NCBI GenBank assembly: GCA_963837335.1
Contig: CAWINS010000052.1
Location: 77,333-141,332, forward strand
Direction: 5' to 3'
Length of the DNA: 64,000 nucleotides
Source of the DNA: RYN-230 sp963837335
Lineage (GTDB): Bacteria; Actinomycetota; Actinomycetes; Streptosporangiales; Streptosporangiaceae
Part shown: positions 8,249-18,149 of the stretch, in pieces
Numbering within the stretch: the first letter of the stretch is position 1
Layout of the letters: the number at the start of each line of letters is the position of its first letter
The notes under the pieces: generated by a model
What the model was told of the DNA's origin: nothing
The model's input: only the letters and a program-made list of their open reading frames with translations
Databases searched by the model: none
Made by a program: the position numbers and the translations under genes

Positions 8249-8309
8249 TAATAGTGTCTGCCTGCCTTCCCCGGGGTGGTGAGCGGAATAACAGGGAGCG
8301 GGCAGCCAG

Positions 8310-8648
8310 GTGAGCAGGACGTACGCGGAGCCGGTGGACGTTGGGGTTCAGGACGGCAGGCCGACCAGGTTTGTGTGGCGGGGAAGGCTTTACACGGTGC
8401 TCGGGGTGCTGGACCACTGGGTGATCAGCCGTGAGTGGTGGAAGCAGCAGAACCCGGATCTGGACACCCCGGCCGAACGTGAGTTCTGGCGGATCGAGGC
8501 GTCCCCCGGTCGCAACGCCGAGGCAGTGCCTGGGCACGGCGCCGGGGCAGCGCCTGGGCGTAGCGTCCGGGCGGGGACCTACGAGCTGCGTCATGACCTC
8601 GCGACCGGCCTGTGGATTCTGGCCCGGGTATGGGATTTAACGGGGTGA
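8310..8648 (+). CDS. DUF6504 protein of the SOS mutagenesis operon
   Basis: A 112-residue protein. The N-terminal half, VQDGRPTRFVWRGRLYTVLG, and the tryptophan-rich HWVISREWW, followed by the beta-strand end TYELRHDLATGLWILARVWD, match DUF6504, a small family repeatedly encoded next to DnaE2 and Y-family polymerases in actinobacteria. Its molecular role is unknown; co-transcription suggests a part in damage-induced translesion synthesis. The start is GTG 8310 with a GGGAGCGGG region upstream. A Gly/Ala insert (about 70-87) is low complexity. Its stop overlaps a possible GTG start of dnaE2 (8645), so the two are translationally coupled. Confidence 0.75.
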   Translation: MSRTYAEPVDVGVQDGRPTRFVWRGRLYTVLGVLDHWVISREWWKQQNPDLDTPAEREFWRIEASPGRNAEAVPGHGAGAAPGRSVRAGTYELRHDLATGLWILARVWDLTG

Positions 8649-11600
8649 GCTGGGCGGCCGACTTCGTACACCTGCACGTCGCGTCGGCCTACTCGTTGCG
8701 ATATGGCGTTGCCCCCCCGGCTGCCCTGGTGGCCCGGGCCGCCCAGCACGGGATGCGCGCGCTGGCGCTGACCGACCGGGACGGGCTGTACGGGGCGGTC
8801 AAGCACGCGGTGGCCTGCGCCGAAGCGGGTATCTCCACGATCCTCGGCGCCGATCTCGCACTGGCAGGCCCGGCGGGCGACCCGTCTGGCCGGGTCCTGA
8901 ACTCCGCGGCGCCGGCCCGGCTGCGCAGCGAGGATGCCGCCCGGGTGACCCTGCTGGCCTCGGGCCGCCGGGGATGGGCATCGTTGTGCCGGCTGGTCAG
9001 CGCGGCGCATCAGGCGGGCGTGCGGGGGGCCCCGGTGATCACCCCGGACCTGGTCGCCGAGCACGCCGAGGGCCTCATCATCCTGCTCGGCCCGGGCAGT
9101 GACGTGGGCCGGGCGATCGCCGCCCGGCGGCCCGACCACGCTGCGGCCGCCCTGGCCCGGTGGCGGGAGCACGGCGAGGTGGTCATCGAGATCACCGACC
9201 ACCGCACCCGGGGGAGCACCCACCGCGCGGCCCGGATGCTGCGGCTCGCCCGCGAGGCCGGGGTCACGGCCGTGCTCACCAACGCGGTCCGCTACCTCGA
9301 CCCGCCCGACGCCGCCGTGGCCCAGGTGCTCGACGCGGCCCGCCAGCTGGCCCCGCTCAGCGAGCGCCATCTGGCCCGGCGTAACGCCCGCGCCTACCTC
9401 GCCAGCGGCGACGACATGGCCGCGATCGCGGCGCGGGTCTGCGGCGCCCCCGGCGATGGGGGTCCCGGCGATGCGGGCTCCGGCGACTCCGCGATGACGC
9501 AACTGCTTCACGCGACCGCGGTGCTGGCCGAGCGGTGCACCCTCGATCCCCAGCGTGATCTGGGCCTGGGCGGCCGGTTCATGCCGGAGACCACCGGCGG
9601 CGCGCCGCTGGTCACGCTGCGGATGAGGTGCGCGGAAGGGCTGCGCCGCCGGTATCCGGGCGGCATCCGGGCCCGCGGCCAGCGCCGGGTGCGGCGCCGC
9701 GCGGCCCAGCGGCTGGACCACGAGCTCTCCATCATCGCCAAGACCGGGCTGGCCTCGTACTTCCTTACCGTGGCCGACGTGGCCAGCCTGATCAGGAGCC
9801 GGGGTATCCGCTGCTCGATCCGCGGGTCCGGGGCCGGATGCCTGGTCAACTACCTGATCGGCATCTCCAACATCGATCCGCTCGACTACGACCTGATCAT
9901 GGAGCGGTTCCTGTCCGAGGGCCGTAAGGGCCTGCCCGACATCGACATGGACGTGGAGTCGGCCCGCCGGATCGAGGCGTACCGGGCCATCGTGGATGCC
10001 TACAGCGACCAGCGGGTCGCCTGCGTGTCGATGATGGAGACGTACCGGGCGCGCAGCGCGATCAGGGACGTCGCGGCCTCGCTCGGGCTCCCGCCGCATG
10101 AGATAGACGCGGTGGCCAAGGCCTTCCCGCACATCCGGGCGGGCCGCATCCGCAGCGCCCTCACCGAGCTGCCCGAACTAAGGACCAGCGGGCTGGCCAT
10201 GCCCCAGCTCACCGCCGTGTTCCAGCTGGCCGAACGGCTCGACGGGCTGCCCCGGCACGTGGCCATGCACCCGTGCGGCGTGGTGCTCTCCGACACCTCC
10301 CTGCTGGACCGGACCCCGGTGGAGCAGAGCTTCGAGGGGCTGCCGCTGAGCCAGTTCGACAAGGACGACGTCGAGACGGCGGGCCTGATCAAGCTGGACG
10401 TGCTCGGCGTGCGCATGCAGTCGGCGATGGCGTACACGCTCACCGAGATCGACCGGACCCGGGGCGAGCAGGTGGACATCGACACCGTCGGCTGCGCCGA
10501 CGAGCCGACGTTCGAGATGATCCGCAGCGCGCGGACCCTGGGCTGCTTCCAGATCGAGTCACCAGGCCAGCGTGAGCTCGTGGCCAAGCTCCTGCCGCGC
10601 ACCATGGGCGACCTGATCGTGGACATCTCGCTGTTCCGCCCGGGCCCGGTCAACTCCGACATGGTCACGCCCTACCTGGAGACCCGGCACGGCCGCCGGG
10701 AGCCCTCCTATCCGCACGAGGACCTGGCCGCCACGCTCGCCGAGACCGGCGGGGTGGTCATCTTCCACGAGCAGGTGCTGCGCATCATCCACGCGATGAC
10801 CGGCTGCGGGCTCTCCGAGGCCGAGCGGATCCGGCGCATGCTCTCCGACGACCGCTCCCGGGCCAGCGCGGGGGACTGGTTCCGGGAGGCGGCCCGTGAC
10901 CGGGGGTACAACGCGGCGACCGTGGTGGGAGTCTGGGAGGTGCTCGAGTCGTTCGGCGGGTTCGGCTTCTGCAAGGCGCACGCGGCGGCGTTCGCGGTCC
11001 CGACGTACCAGTCGGCCTGGCTGAAGCGGCACTACCCGGCCGCGTTCTACGCGGGGGTGCTCACCCATGATCCCGGGATGTATCCCAAACGGGTGATCGT
11101 CGGGGATGCCCGGCTGGCCGGCATCCCGATCCTGCCGGTGGACGTGAACGCCTCCGTCGGGGACTGGTGCGTGGAACGGGTGCCCCAGCTGCCCGGGGAG
11201 GGGCTGCGGCCGGGTCTGCGCGAGGTCAAGGGGATCAGCGAGGCCGAGGTGGCCAGGATCGTGGCCGGCCAGCCCTATACGTCGCTGCGGGACCTGTGGG
11301 AGCGGGCGGCGGTGTCCCGCCCGGTCACCGAGCGGCTGGTCCTGGTGGGCGCCCTGGACTCGCTCTATGACCCCGATGAGCCGGACGCCAGCCCGGGGGA
11401 GCCCCGGGCGAGCTGTGCGGGGCCAGCCGCCGTCCCGGCGCGACCTGCTGGCCCGGGTCGGGGTCCTGGACCGCCGCACACGCCCCTCCCGCCGCGGTCC
11501 GGGGCCGTCCTCGCGACATTTCACGCATTCCGTGCCCGCAAACCCCCACAAAAAGGACAGTGAAGCGCACCATCCGCGTGAAAAGTGGGAAGAGGGCGGG

Positions 11601-12479
11601 TCAGCAGCGGGCGGGCCAGCTGTGGGTGAGGGGCGTGGCGTGGCGGGTGGGCCGGCGGCGGGTGACGGGAGCGCGGTGGCGGGGCGGCTGGCGGGGAGGG
11701 GGGGCCGGGCCGGGGGGATGGTGGCCGGGGGGAGCCAGGCGCTGCTGGGCCTGGAGGCGGACCGGGACGGGTTCGCGGAACTGGTGCCCGCGGGGGAACT
11801 GCGGGAACTGACCCCGGCCGAGCGGGTCGAGACCGAGCTGGAGATCCTCGGCATCGACCTGAGCCGGCACGTGGTCACCTTCTACGAGGACCTGCTCGCC
11901 CAGCTGGGCGTGGTGCGCTCCGCCGACCTGCACCGCAGTTCGGCCGGGTCGCGGATCCTGGTCGCCGGGGTGAAGATCGCCACGCAGACCCCGGCCATCC
12001 GGTCCGGGATGAGGATCATCTTCGCCACCCTCGATGATGCGACCGGCCCGGTGGACCTGGCGTTCTTCGAGTCGGTCCAGCCGCGGTGCGCGGCCCGGGT
12101 GTTCGGGTCCTGGCTGCTCGTGGTCCGCGGCCGGGTGCGCCGGACCGGCGGGTCGGTGTCGGTCAACGGGGAGGAGTGCTGGGACCTGGCCGCGCTGGAG
12201 GAGATCCGGGTGGCCAGCGGCATCGAGGCGGTGCGCGCCGCGATGGCGGCCGGTGACGTCCCGGCCCAGGGCGGCCCGGCCCAGGGCAGCAGGCTGAGCA
12301 GGCCGCCGGTCCCGCCGGAGGCAGGCGAGAAGATCATTTACCCGAACGGCTTCGTGCTATCCCCCTACGCGGAGACCGGATCGCCTGGCCCCGGGCTGAA
12401 AGGGCCGCCCCGCAAGCTGTGGCATGCCAGCCCGGGCAGTTCCGGCGGGCTGGACGCTGGTATCAGCAATTCGGACTAG
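8630..12479 (+). pseudogene. dnaE2: Error-prone DNA polymerase DnaE2, with one frameshift near the C-terminal domain
   Basis: C-family polymerase alpha subunit of the DnaE2 type, which carries out damage-induced mutagenic synthesis with ImuA/ImuB partners. The PHP domain is N-terminal (FVHLHVASAYSLRYG). The catalytic PDIDMD motif is near residue 436, and the RPGPVNSDM palm motif and finger region SFGGFGFCKAHAAAFAVPTY follow. The first frame runs to 11563, but homology moves to another frame somewhere in 11366-11430. The reading RRDLLARVGVLDRR continues there through a low-complexity linker to the OB-fold part (ELEILGIDLSRHVVTFY, LVAGVKIATQTP, PPRKLWHASPGSSG), ending at 12479. The start is ATG 8630 or GTG 8645. 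One indel, possibly a sequencing error, separates two good halves. Confidence 0.85.
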
Positions 12480-12520
12480 TTGTCCGGCTGAATCATTTCT
12501 TGCTTCTATTTTCTTGATTG

Positions 12521-12547
12521 TTTTGGCAAGTAGCTTCTTGCGAAAAA
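12521..12547. terminator. Hairpin terminator after dnaE2
   Basis: TTTTGGCAAG and CTTGCGAAAAA can pair around a TAGCTT loop, with one G-G mismatch at the T/A to G/C junction. The flanking T and A runs make it usable in both directions. It lies 42 bp after the dnaE2 stop. Confidence 0.5.
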
Positions 12548-12710
12548 TGACCAGCTCCCGGGGAGTCACTCTAGTCATGTGGAACTTTAGCCTTTAAGCT
12601 CAAGTTGTAGATGAAGAGTGGCCGCGTATCACCGCCCGGCGCCGCAGGGGGCAGCAAAATGCGGGTTGCCGGAAATGGGAGTGAACGCGGCTTGCCCGGG
12701 GGGACTCGTC

Positions 12711-14986
12711 ATGCATTTTAATAAGTATGCCCGAAAGGCCGGGTGCCGCCGTGCCCTGAGGCCGGCCTGGTTGGCCTTCGGCCTGCTGCTCGCCACCGCG
12801 GGACCGGCGGTGAGCGCTACCGGGGAACCGGTGATGAGCGCTACCGCGAGCGTCACGCCCGCCCAGTCCCAGTCCTTGTCTCAGCGGGTGGCGTACCGGG
12901 GATACACCTTCACGATCCCGCGCACCTGGCGGGTGATCCGCCTGGCCGCGCACCCGCGCAGTTGTGTCCGGTTCGACCGGCACGTCCTCTACCTGGGCAC
13001 ACCCGGGCGGAACCAGGACTGCCTGAGCACGCTCATCGGGACCACGGAAGCGCTGCTCGTCCAGCCGGCCACCGCGCGCGCCACCGCGGCGGCGACGATG
13101 TACCCGGTAGACCGCCTGATCACGGTGACCACCGCGCGGATCATGGTCACCGCGACCTATTCCACCGACCGGGCCGTGGTCGACCGCATCCTGGCCGGTG
13201 CGTCGCTCCGGGTCCCGGTGCGGGGGACGCGCCGCACCATGGCGGCGCCCGACGTCCCCGCTCACGCCGCCGCCCGGGTGGCGGCCGCACCGGCGACGGT
13301 GCCGGCCAGCGCGACCGACTTCACCGGGAAGGGCTTCGATGCCTGCGCCGCGCCCAGCGCCGCCACGATGGCGACCTGGCTGCGGCTGTCCCCGTACCGG
13401 GCGGTGGGTATCTATATCGGGGGCTCGGACCGGGCCTGTGCCCAGCCCGCCCTGACCGCTTCCTGGGTCAGCCAGCAGCAGGCGGCCGGATGGCACTTCC
13501 TGCCCATCTATGTGGGCCCGCAGGCGGGCTTCGGGGAAATCAACTCCGCGGCGAGCGCGGCGAGCCAGGCGGTCAGCGCGGCCCAGGACGCGGTGAGCCA
13601 GGCCCGGCAGCTGGGCTTCGGCCCGGGGACGCTGCTGTATTACGACATGGAAGCCTATCCCGCCAGGCTGAACGGCCGGGTGCTGCGTTTCCTGACTTCG
13701 TGGACCAATGAACTGCACACCCTCGGATATTCATCCGGCGTGTACAGCAACTCGCTGTCCGGTATCCAGGCCCTGGCCAGTAACTACACTAACGCGGCCG
13801 ACACGATGCCTGACGTGATCTATGACGCCCTGTGGAATGGGACCGCGAATACTCTCGACCCCATCTTGTCGAGCACGCAATGGGCCGGGCACCACCGCGT
13901 CCACCAGTACCAGGGCGGCCAGAACGTCAGCTACGGCGGTGACAGCGTCAATATTGACAAGGACTACCTCGACGTCCAGCAGTCCAGCAAGAGGTCACCG
14001 GGGGGTCACCGCAGGCGTCCCAGGCGGCGGCCCAGTCCACCGGGGACGTGGACGCGTTCTTCAAGGGGACGGACGGCAAGCTCTGGCACGACTGGTACGC
14101 GCCCGGCAGTGGCTGGCACGGCCCGGTCAGCATGGGTGGCTCGCTGGCGACCCAGCCGTCCGCGGTCGCGGCGGGACCGGGCAACGTGGCGGTGTTCGCC
14201 AAGGGCAGGAACGGCCGCCTGCTGGAGGCCTCCTACGCCCCCGGGACGAACTGGTCCAGGCTGCGGCGGCTGAAGATGGGCATCATCGGCAGCAAGCCGG
14301 CTGCGGTGGCCCAGGCCAACGGGCAGATAGACGTGTTCTGGCGCGGTTCCTCCGACCATCACCTGTGGTACGCCCAGTACCGGCCGGGGAAGGGCTGGAG
14401 CAAGCCGCACAACCTGGGCGGCCACCTGGCGTCGGCCCCGGCCCCCGCGGTGTCCGGCAACGGCGCGCTGACCGTGGCGTGGCGGGGCGCCAACGGCCAC
14501 CTCTGGGTGATCCGCGGCTCGGGCCGGTCCTGGGGCAAACCGGTCGACCGGGGCATGGGCAAGCTGGGCAGTGCTCCCGCGGTCACCGGCCTGGCGAGCG
14601 GCCTCGTGACCGTGTTCTGGGCCGCGAGCTCACACCACGGCGTATGGCACATCACCTACACGCCCGGCTCCGGCTGGAGCCAGGCCACCGAGCTGAGCGG
14701 GGGCCTGTCCGCGGGCCCGGTCGCGGTCAGCGTGCCCGGCCAGGGAGCGGACGTCTTCTGGAAGGGCACCGACGGCAAGCTCTGGTGGTCGGCCAGCCAG
14801 GGAAGCAGCTGGCCGAGGGCGGCGCCACTGCGAATGGGGATGCTGGGCGGTGCACCATTCGCCGCTGGTCAGCCCAGTGGCGTGATCGATGTGTTCTGGA
14901 AAGGAGCCAGCAGTAATCTCTGGCACGCCCGGTTCAGCGGGCACATCTGGGGCGGCCCGGCCAGCCTGGGCGGTGCGGTCAGCTAG
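12711..14986 (+). pseudogene. Secreted DUF1906 glycoside-hydrolase-like protein with C-terminal lectin-like repeats (frameshifted)
   Basis: About 758 residues if repaired. A signal peptide (LAFGLLLATAGPAVSA) precedes an N-terminal module of unknown type (to about residue 195). Next comes a DUF1906 / Rv2525c-like TIM-barrel domain (GKGFDACAAPS, YRAVGIYIGGSDRAC, LLYYDMEAYPA with a likely catalytic acid pair, IDKDYLDV). The frame breaks near 13991, where one C appears lost. It resumes as QEVTGGSPQ and a run of about six repeats of the type VDAFFKGTDGKLWHDWY / IDVFWRGSSDHHLWYAQY, which form a PLL/tectonin-like beta-propeller. A cell-wall or carbohydrate target outside the cell is likely (inference). 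ATG 12711 is preferred because it opens directly into the signal peptide. Confidence 0.75.
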
Positions 14987-15209
14987 CCGGGCCAGGCGGG
15001 CTTGGCCGGGGGCCGGACCGGAGCGGATGTGTGTTAGGGCCGTTCGTGCTGGGAAGCTGTAGTGGGCAGCCAGGGACCTCGTGCACCGCCCAGCGACGGA
15101 TGATGCTGAATGAATGCTGAGAGGAGGCCCGTACCTGGGACACCAGCAGGGTCCCGTACTGTATACCTATCTGGGTGACCTGTCGGTCTCCGAAAGAGCT
15201 AGGACGCTA

Positions 15210-15941
15210 ATGACTCGTTTTCCGCCCAGGATTTCTGACGCCCTGTGGCGAATCGTTCCCGGACCGTTGCAGCGCAGGCTGCGCAGTACGGTCGTGAAGC
15301 GTTTCATCCGCTTTGCCCCGGCGGCGTTCTGTGCGGTGGCGGCCACGCAGATCACGTACATCATCTGCCTGGGGCCAGCCAACCTGACCGCGGGCGTGGC
15401 CGGGTTCGCGGGCTGGTTCGCGGGGGCGGCCGTCAGTTACGTGATCAGCCGCTGGGCGTGGGAGCGCAAGGGGCGCCCGCATCTGCTGAAGGAGACCCTG
15501 CCGTTCGTGGCCGTCTCCATCGGAGCCGGCGTCATCCTGACCCTGGCCAGCAAGTTCGGCAACCACGTGGCCATGGAGATGAACCTGGACGGTGCGGCCC
15601 GGGTCATCGTGGCCGACCTCTTCTACTTCGCGGCGAACTGCCTGACGTTCGCGCTCCGGTTCCTTATCTTCCACTTCGTCCTGTTTGCCGACCGGAACGC
15701 CAAGGTTGACACGCTGGAGGTCGTCGAGGGCCGGGCGCCGGTCACGGACGAGCCCGTGGAGCCCCTGCTGACCACCGACCGGCTGCAGGCCGAGGAGGCC
15801 CGGTTCGCCGACACCCTGGGCTCGCTGCGGGTCAACGGTCACTCTGCCTGGGCCAAGGACTCAGCCGGACCGCACGCCCCCACCGAACAGCACGGCGAGG
15901 CGGACGGCACGATCGCCCCGGAGCACGGTTCCCGCCGCTGA
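15210..15941 (+). CDS. GtrA-like membrane protein
   Basis: A 243-residue protein with four hydrophobic segments between residues about 35 and 155 (AAFCAVAATQITYIICLG, AGVAGFAGWFAGAAVSYVIS with W, FVAVSIGAGVILTLASKFG, FAANCLTFALRFLIFHFVLF). The layout, with Asn/Arg-Trp after helix 2 (SRWAWE), matches the GtrA/DPMS family of lipid-linked sugar carriers or flippases. The C-terminal 80 residues are a polar tail. The start ATG 15210 follows AGGACG; an upstream ATG would add a doubtful 32 residues. It faces the GT2 gene across a shared terminator, and GtrA/GT2 pairs usually act together in surface polysaccharide decoration (inference). Confidence 0.75.
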   Translation: MTRFPPRISDALWRIVPGPLQRRLRSTVVKRFIRFAPAAFCAVAATQITYIICLGPANLTAGVAGFAGWFAGAAVSYVISRWAWERKGRPHLLKETLPFVAVSIGAGVILTLASKFGNHVAMEMNLDGAARVIVADLFYFAANCLTFALRFLIFHFVLFADRNAKVDTLEVVEGRAPVTDEPVEPLLTTDRLQAEEARFADTLGSLRVNGHSAWAKDSAGPHAPTEQHGEADGTIAPEHGSRR

Positions 15942-15993
15942 ACTGGGACAACGAGGACTGGGAACAACAAGGACCCTGGACAACAAGGACCCT

Positions 15994-16043
15994 GGACAAC
16001 CAAGCGCCCGGCTGGTGATCACCAGCCGGGCGCTTCGTTGTCC
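15994..16043. terminator. Long bidirectional terminator with a 34-bp perfect palindrome
   Basis: Bases 16002-16035 form a perfect palindrome with arms AAGCGCCCGGCTGGTGA and TCACCAGCCGGGCGCTT. Outside a single C-C mismatch, GGACAAC (15994-16000) pairs with GTTGTCC (16037-16043). The 24-bp stem lies between the convergent gtrA-like and GT2 genes and can stop transcription from both sides. Two 16-bp tandem units (GGACAACAAGGACCCT type) precede it. Confidence 0.85.
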
Positions 16044-16078
16044 TGAAGGGTTAGCCGCGCTCGGTCAGCCGCGCAGGA

Positions 16079-16957
16079 TCAGCCGCGCTGGGCCGGTCCG
16101 GGGTCCGGCACGGCACCGGCCGAGGGTTCCGGGGTCTCGGACGGCGCGGACGCCACGGCGGCTGCGCCCGGCACCCGGTGCCGCCGCTCCCGCCACCAGG
16201 TGCCGGTGACCACACCGGCGTAGTGGAGGCCGTAGATCGCGTTGTGGCCCTTCTTGCTCTCGCCGACCTGGCGCTTGTGAATCGTGGCCGGGACCTCGGC
16301 CACCCGGAACCCGCGCGCCAGTACCGCGATGAGCAGTTCGGCTGACTGGTACTGCGGCTGCTCCAGCCGGACCACCCCGGTCACCTCGGACCGCATCGCG
16401 CGCAGCCCGAACGACGAGTCGGTGATGTGCGTCCCGGTCAGCACGCTGATCGTGGTGGCGAAGACCCAGGTACCCATCCGGCGGACCAGGTCCTTGGTCT
16501 CCTGGCTGCCCAGCTTGCGGGAGCCGGTGACGAAGTCTGCGTCGCCGGCCACCACCGGGGCCAGCACGCGCTCCATCTCGGCCGGGTTGTACTGGCCATC
16601 CGCGTCCGTGGTCACGATGTAGCGGGCGCCGCCTTCGCGGGCCAGCCGGTAGCCGAGGCGCAGCGCGGCGCCCTGGCCCCGGTTGACCTGCACGTCCGCG
16701 ACGAGTGCGCCGTGCTCGCGGCCCTCGGCCACGGTCCCGTCCGCGGAACCGTCCGAGACCACCACGGCCGTGGTGGCGAGCCCGCAGATGGAGGCCGGCA
16801 AGGCATCCACGACGGAGCCGATCACGCCCTGCTCGTTGTAGGCGGCAATGACGATGGCGACGGGCGGCAGGTGCTCGGCCGGCTCGCCGAACTCGGCGAA
16901 AAAGGCCTTGGCGGCCGCGTCATCGATCGCCTCATCCGCTTCCCATGTGCCGCTCAC
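16079..16957 (-). CDS. Family 2 glycosyltransferase (DPM1/polyprenol-phosphate type)
   Basis: About 292 residues, GT-A fold. VAIVIAAYNEQGVIGSVVDAL is the nucleotide-sugar start (residues about 34-54). VVSDGSADGT is near 68 and the metal-binding TTDADGQY near 116. NRGQGAALRLGY and FGLRAMRSEV fit dolichyl/polyprenyl-phosphate sugar synthases. It probably loads a sugar onto a lipid carrier at the inner face of the membrane, matching the convergent GtrA-like protein. GTG 16957 is chosen because GAGAGG lies about 10 bases upstream and earlier residues look non-conserved. The C-terminal tail is Pro/Ala-rich. Confidence 0.85.
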   Translation of the reverse strand: MSGTWEADEAIDDAAAKAFFAEFGEPAEHLPPVAIVIAAYNEQGVIGSVVDALPASICGLATTAVVVSDGSADGTVAEGREHGALVADVQVNRGQGAALRLGYRLAREGGARYIVTTDADGQYNPAEMERVLAPVVAGDADFVTGSRKLGSQETKDLVRRMGTWVFATTISVLTGTHITDSSFGLRAMRSEVTGVVRLEQPQYQSAELLIAVLARGFRVAEVPATIHKRQVGESKKGHNAIYGLHYAGVVTGTWWRERRHRVPGAAAVASAPSETPEPSAGAVPDPGPAQRG

Positions 16958-17328
16958 GGTGCTGCCTCTCGCAGTGCCGCCTCCATTGGGCCCATCAACT
17001 CTCCATTCGCGACGCACGTCGTCCAGTTGCCACCCGGTTGTACCGGGCTCCGCCGGATTCTGCCACCTGGCGCAAATCCGGTCCGTTCTTATCCCGGCTT
17101 CATGCGCGGTTATCGCGTGGCGGGCGGCGCTGTGGAGCCGCCGGGCGCGGGACGCAACCACGGATGCGCCTGGCCAGTGTAGCGGCGCAACGCCGTGCCG
17201 GATGCGGATGGCTGACGACTTGGCAAACCCTTGTGCCATGCTAATGAGCCCACGGCAGGTGAGAGATTTAGCTATTCAAGTGATCTGAAAACCATGGATT
17301 ACGGGTCGATTGCCAGCGGGAAGGGACC
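16958..17328. other. Intergenic region between GT2 and cobH
   Basis: A 371-bp divergent gap. I see no gene in it. A TTGGCA / TAATGA pair with 16-bp spacing at 17220-17247 could serve as a promoter for cobH, and GGGAAGGG directly before ATG 17329 is its ribosome site. I could not find a convincing cobalamin-riboswitch B12 box. Confidence 0.4.
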
Positions 17329-17964
17329 ATGGTGACCGGGGCTCCCATACCGGACGCGGGTACCGGGGACGAGGCTTATCGGATCGTGCGATCCCGTATC
17401 GATCTGAGCCGCCTCGCCCCGCTGAGCCGATGCGTGACCGAACGGGTCATCATGGCCAGTGCCGACTTCGACTACGCGACCGACCTGGTCTGCGACGAGC
17501 AGGTACTGGCCGCCGGGATCGAGGAACTCGCGGCCGGGGTGCCGGTCGTCGCCGACGGCGTGACAGTGGCCGCCGGGATCCCCGGCTACCCGGTGATCTG
17601 CACGAGCGAGGACTCGCTGACCGCGCGGCTGGCCCGGACCGCCGCGATCAGCAGGCCCGCGGCCGCCGTCCGGCTGGCCTTCGGCCAGGCCGGGCCGGGC
17701 GCGATCTGGGTGGTGGGCTGCGCCGCCGAGGCGGTGGCGGAGATCATCAGCCGGAACGTCCAGCCCGCGCTGGTCATCGCGCTCCCGGTGGGCCTGGTGG
17801 GCGCGGCCGAGGCCAAGGACGCGCTGCGGGCCAGCGGCCTCCCGGCCCTGACCAACGTGTCGGAGAAGGGCGGCGCGGCGGTGGCCGCGGCTGCGTTCTG
17901 TGCCCTGGCCGACGTCGCGCAGGCTGCAGCGGAGGCCGGTGCCGCGGGCCCGGCCGGGCCGTAG
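17329..17964 (+). CDS. cobH: Precorrin-8X methylmutase
   Basis: A 211-residue CobH/CbiC isomerase of the corrin ring pathway, which moves the C11 methyl group to C12 to give hydrogenobyrinate. Supporting motifs are ADFDYATDLVCDE near residue 45, PVVADGVTVAAGI near 71, ALPVGLVGAAEAKDAL near 145 and NVSEKGGAAVAAAAFCAL near 172. The catalytic His of the well-studied family member (His43 in Pseudomonas denitrificans CobH) appears to align with Met42 in RVIMASADF, which should be checked. The start ATG has a strong GGGAAGGG site. It is followed after 185 bp by a CobA/CysG-like gene of the same pathway. Confidence 0.85.
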   Translation: MVTGAPIPDAGTGDEAYRIVRSRIDLSRLAPLSRCVTERVIMASADFDYATDLVCDEQVLAAGIEELAAGVPVVADGVTVAAGIPGYPVICTSEDSLTARLARTAAISRPAAAVRLAFGQAGPGAIWVVGCAAEAVAEIISRNVQPALVIALPVGLVGAAEAKDALRASGLPALTNVSEKGGAAVAAAAFCALADVAQAAAEAGAAGPAGP

Positions 17965-18149
17965 CGGGACCGGGGAAACCGGGCGGCGGCCCGGTAACCG
18001 CGCGGTAGCGGGGGCGGGGGAAGCGGGAAGGCCGCGCCCGGAAGCCACTAGTCTCTGTCACCTGGGAATGATGTGCCCCGGGAACGACGTGACCTGGGGA
18101 TGAATCGCTGGGCGGTGGCCCGGCCGTAGCCGAAGGAGGGCGGACCGCC

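Noticed and set aside
16958..17328. Cobalamin riboswitch before cobH
   Set aside because: No B12 box or matching stem pattern could be identified by eye; a covariance-model search would decide.
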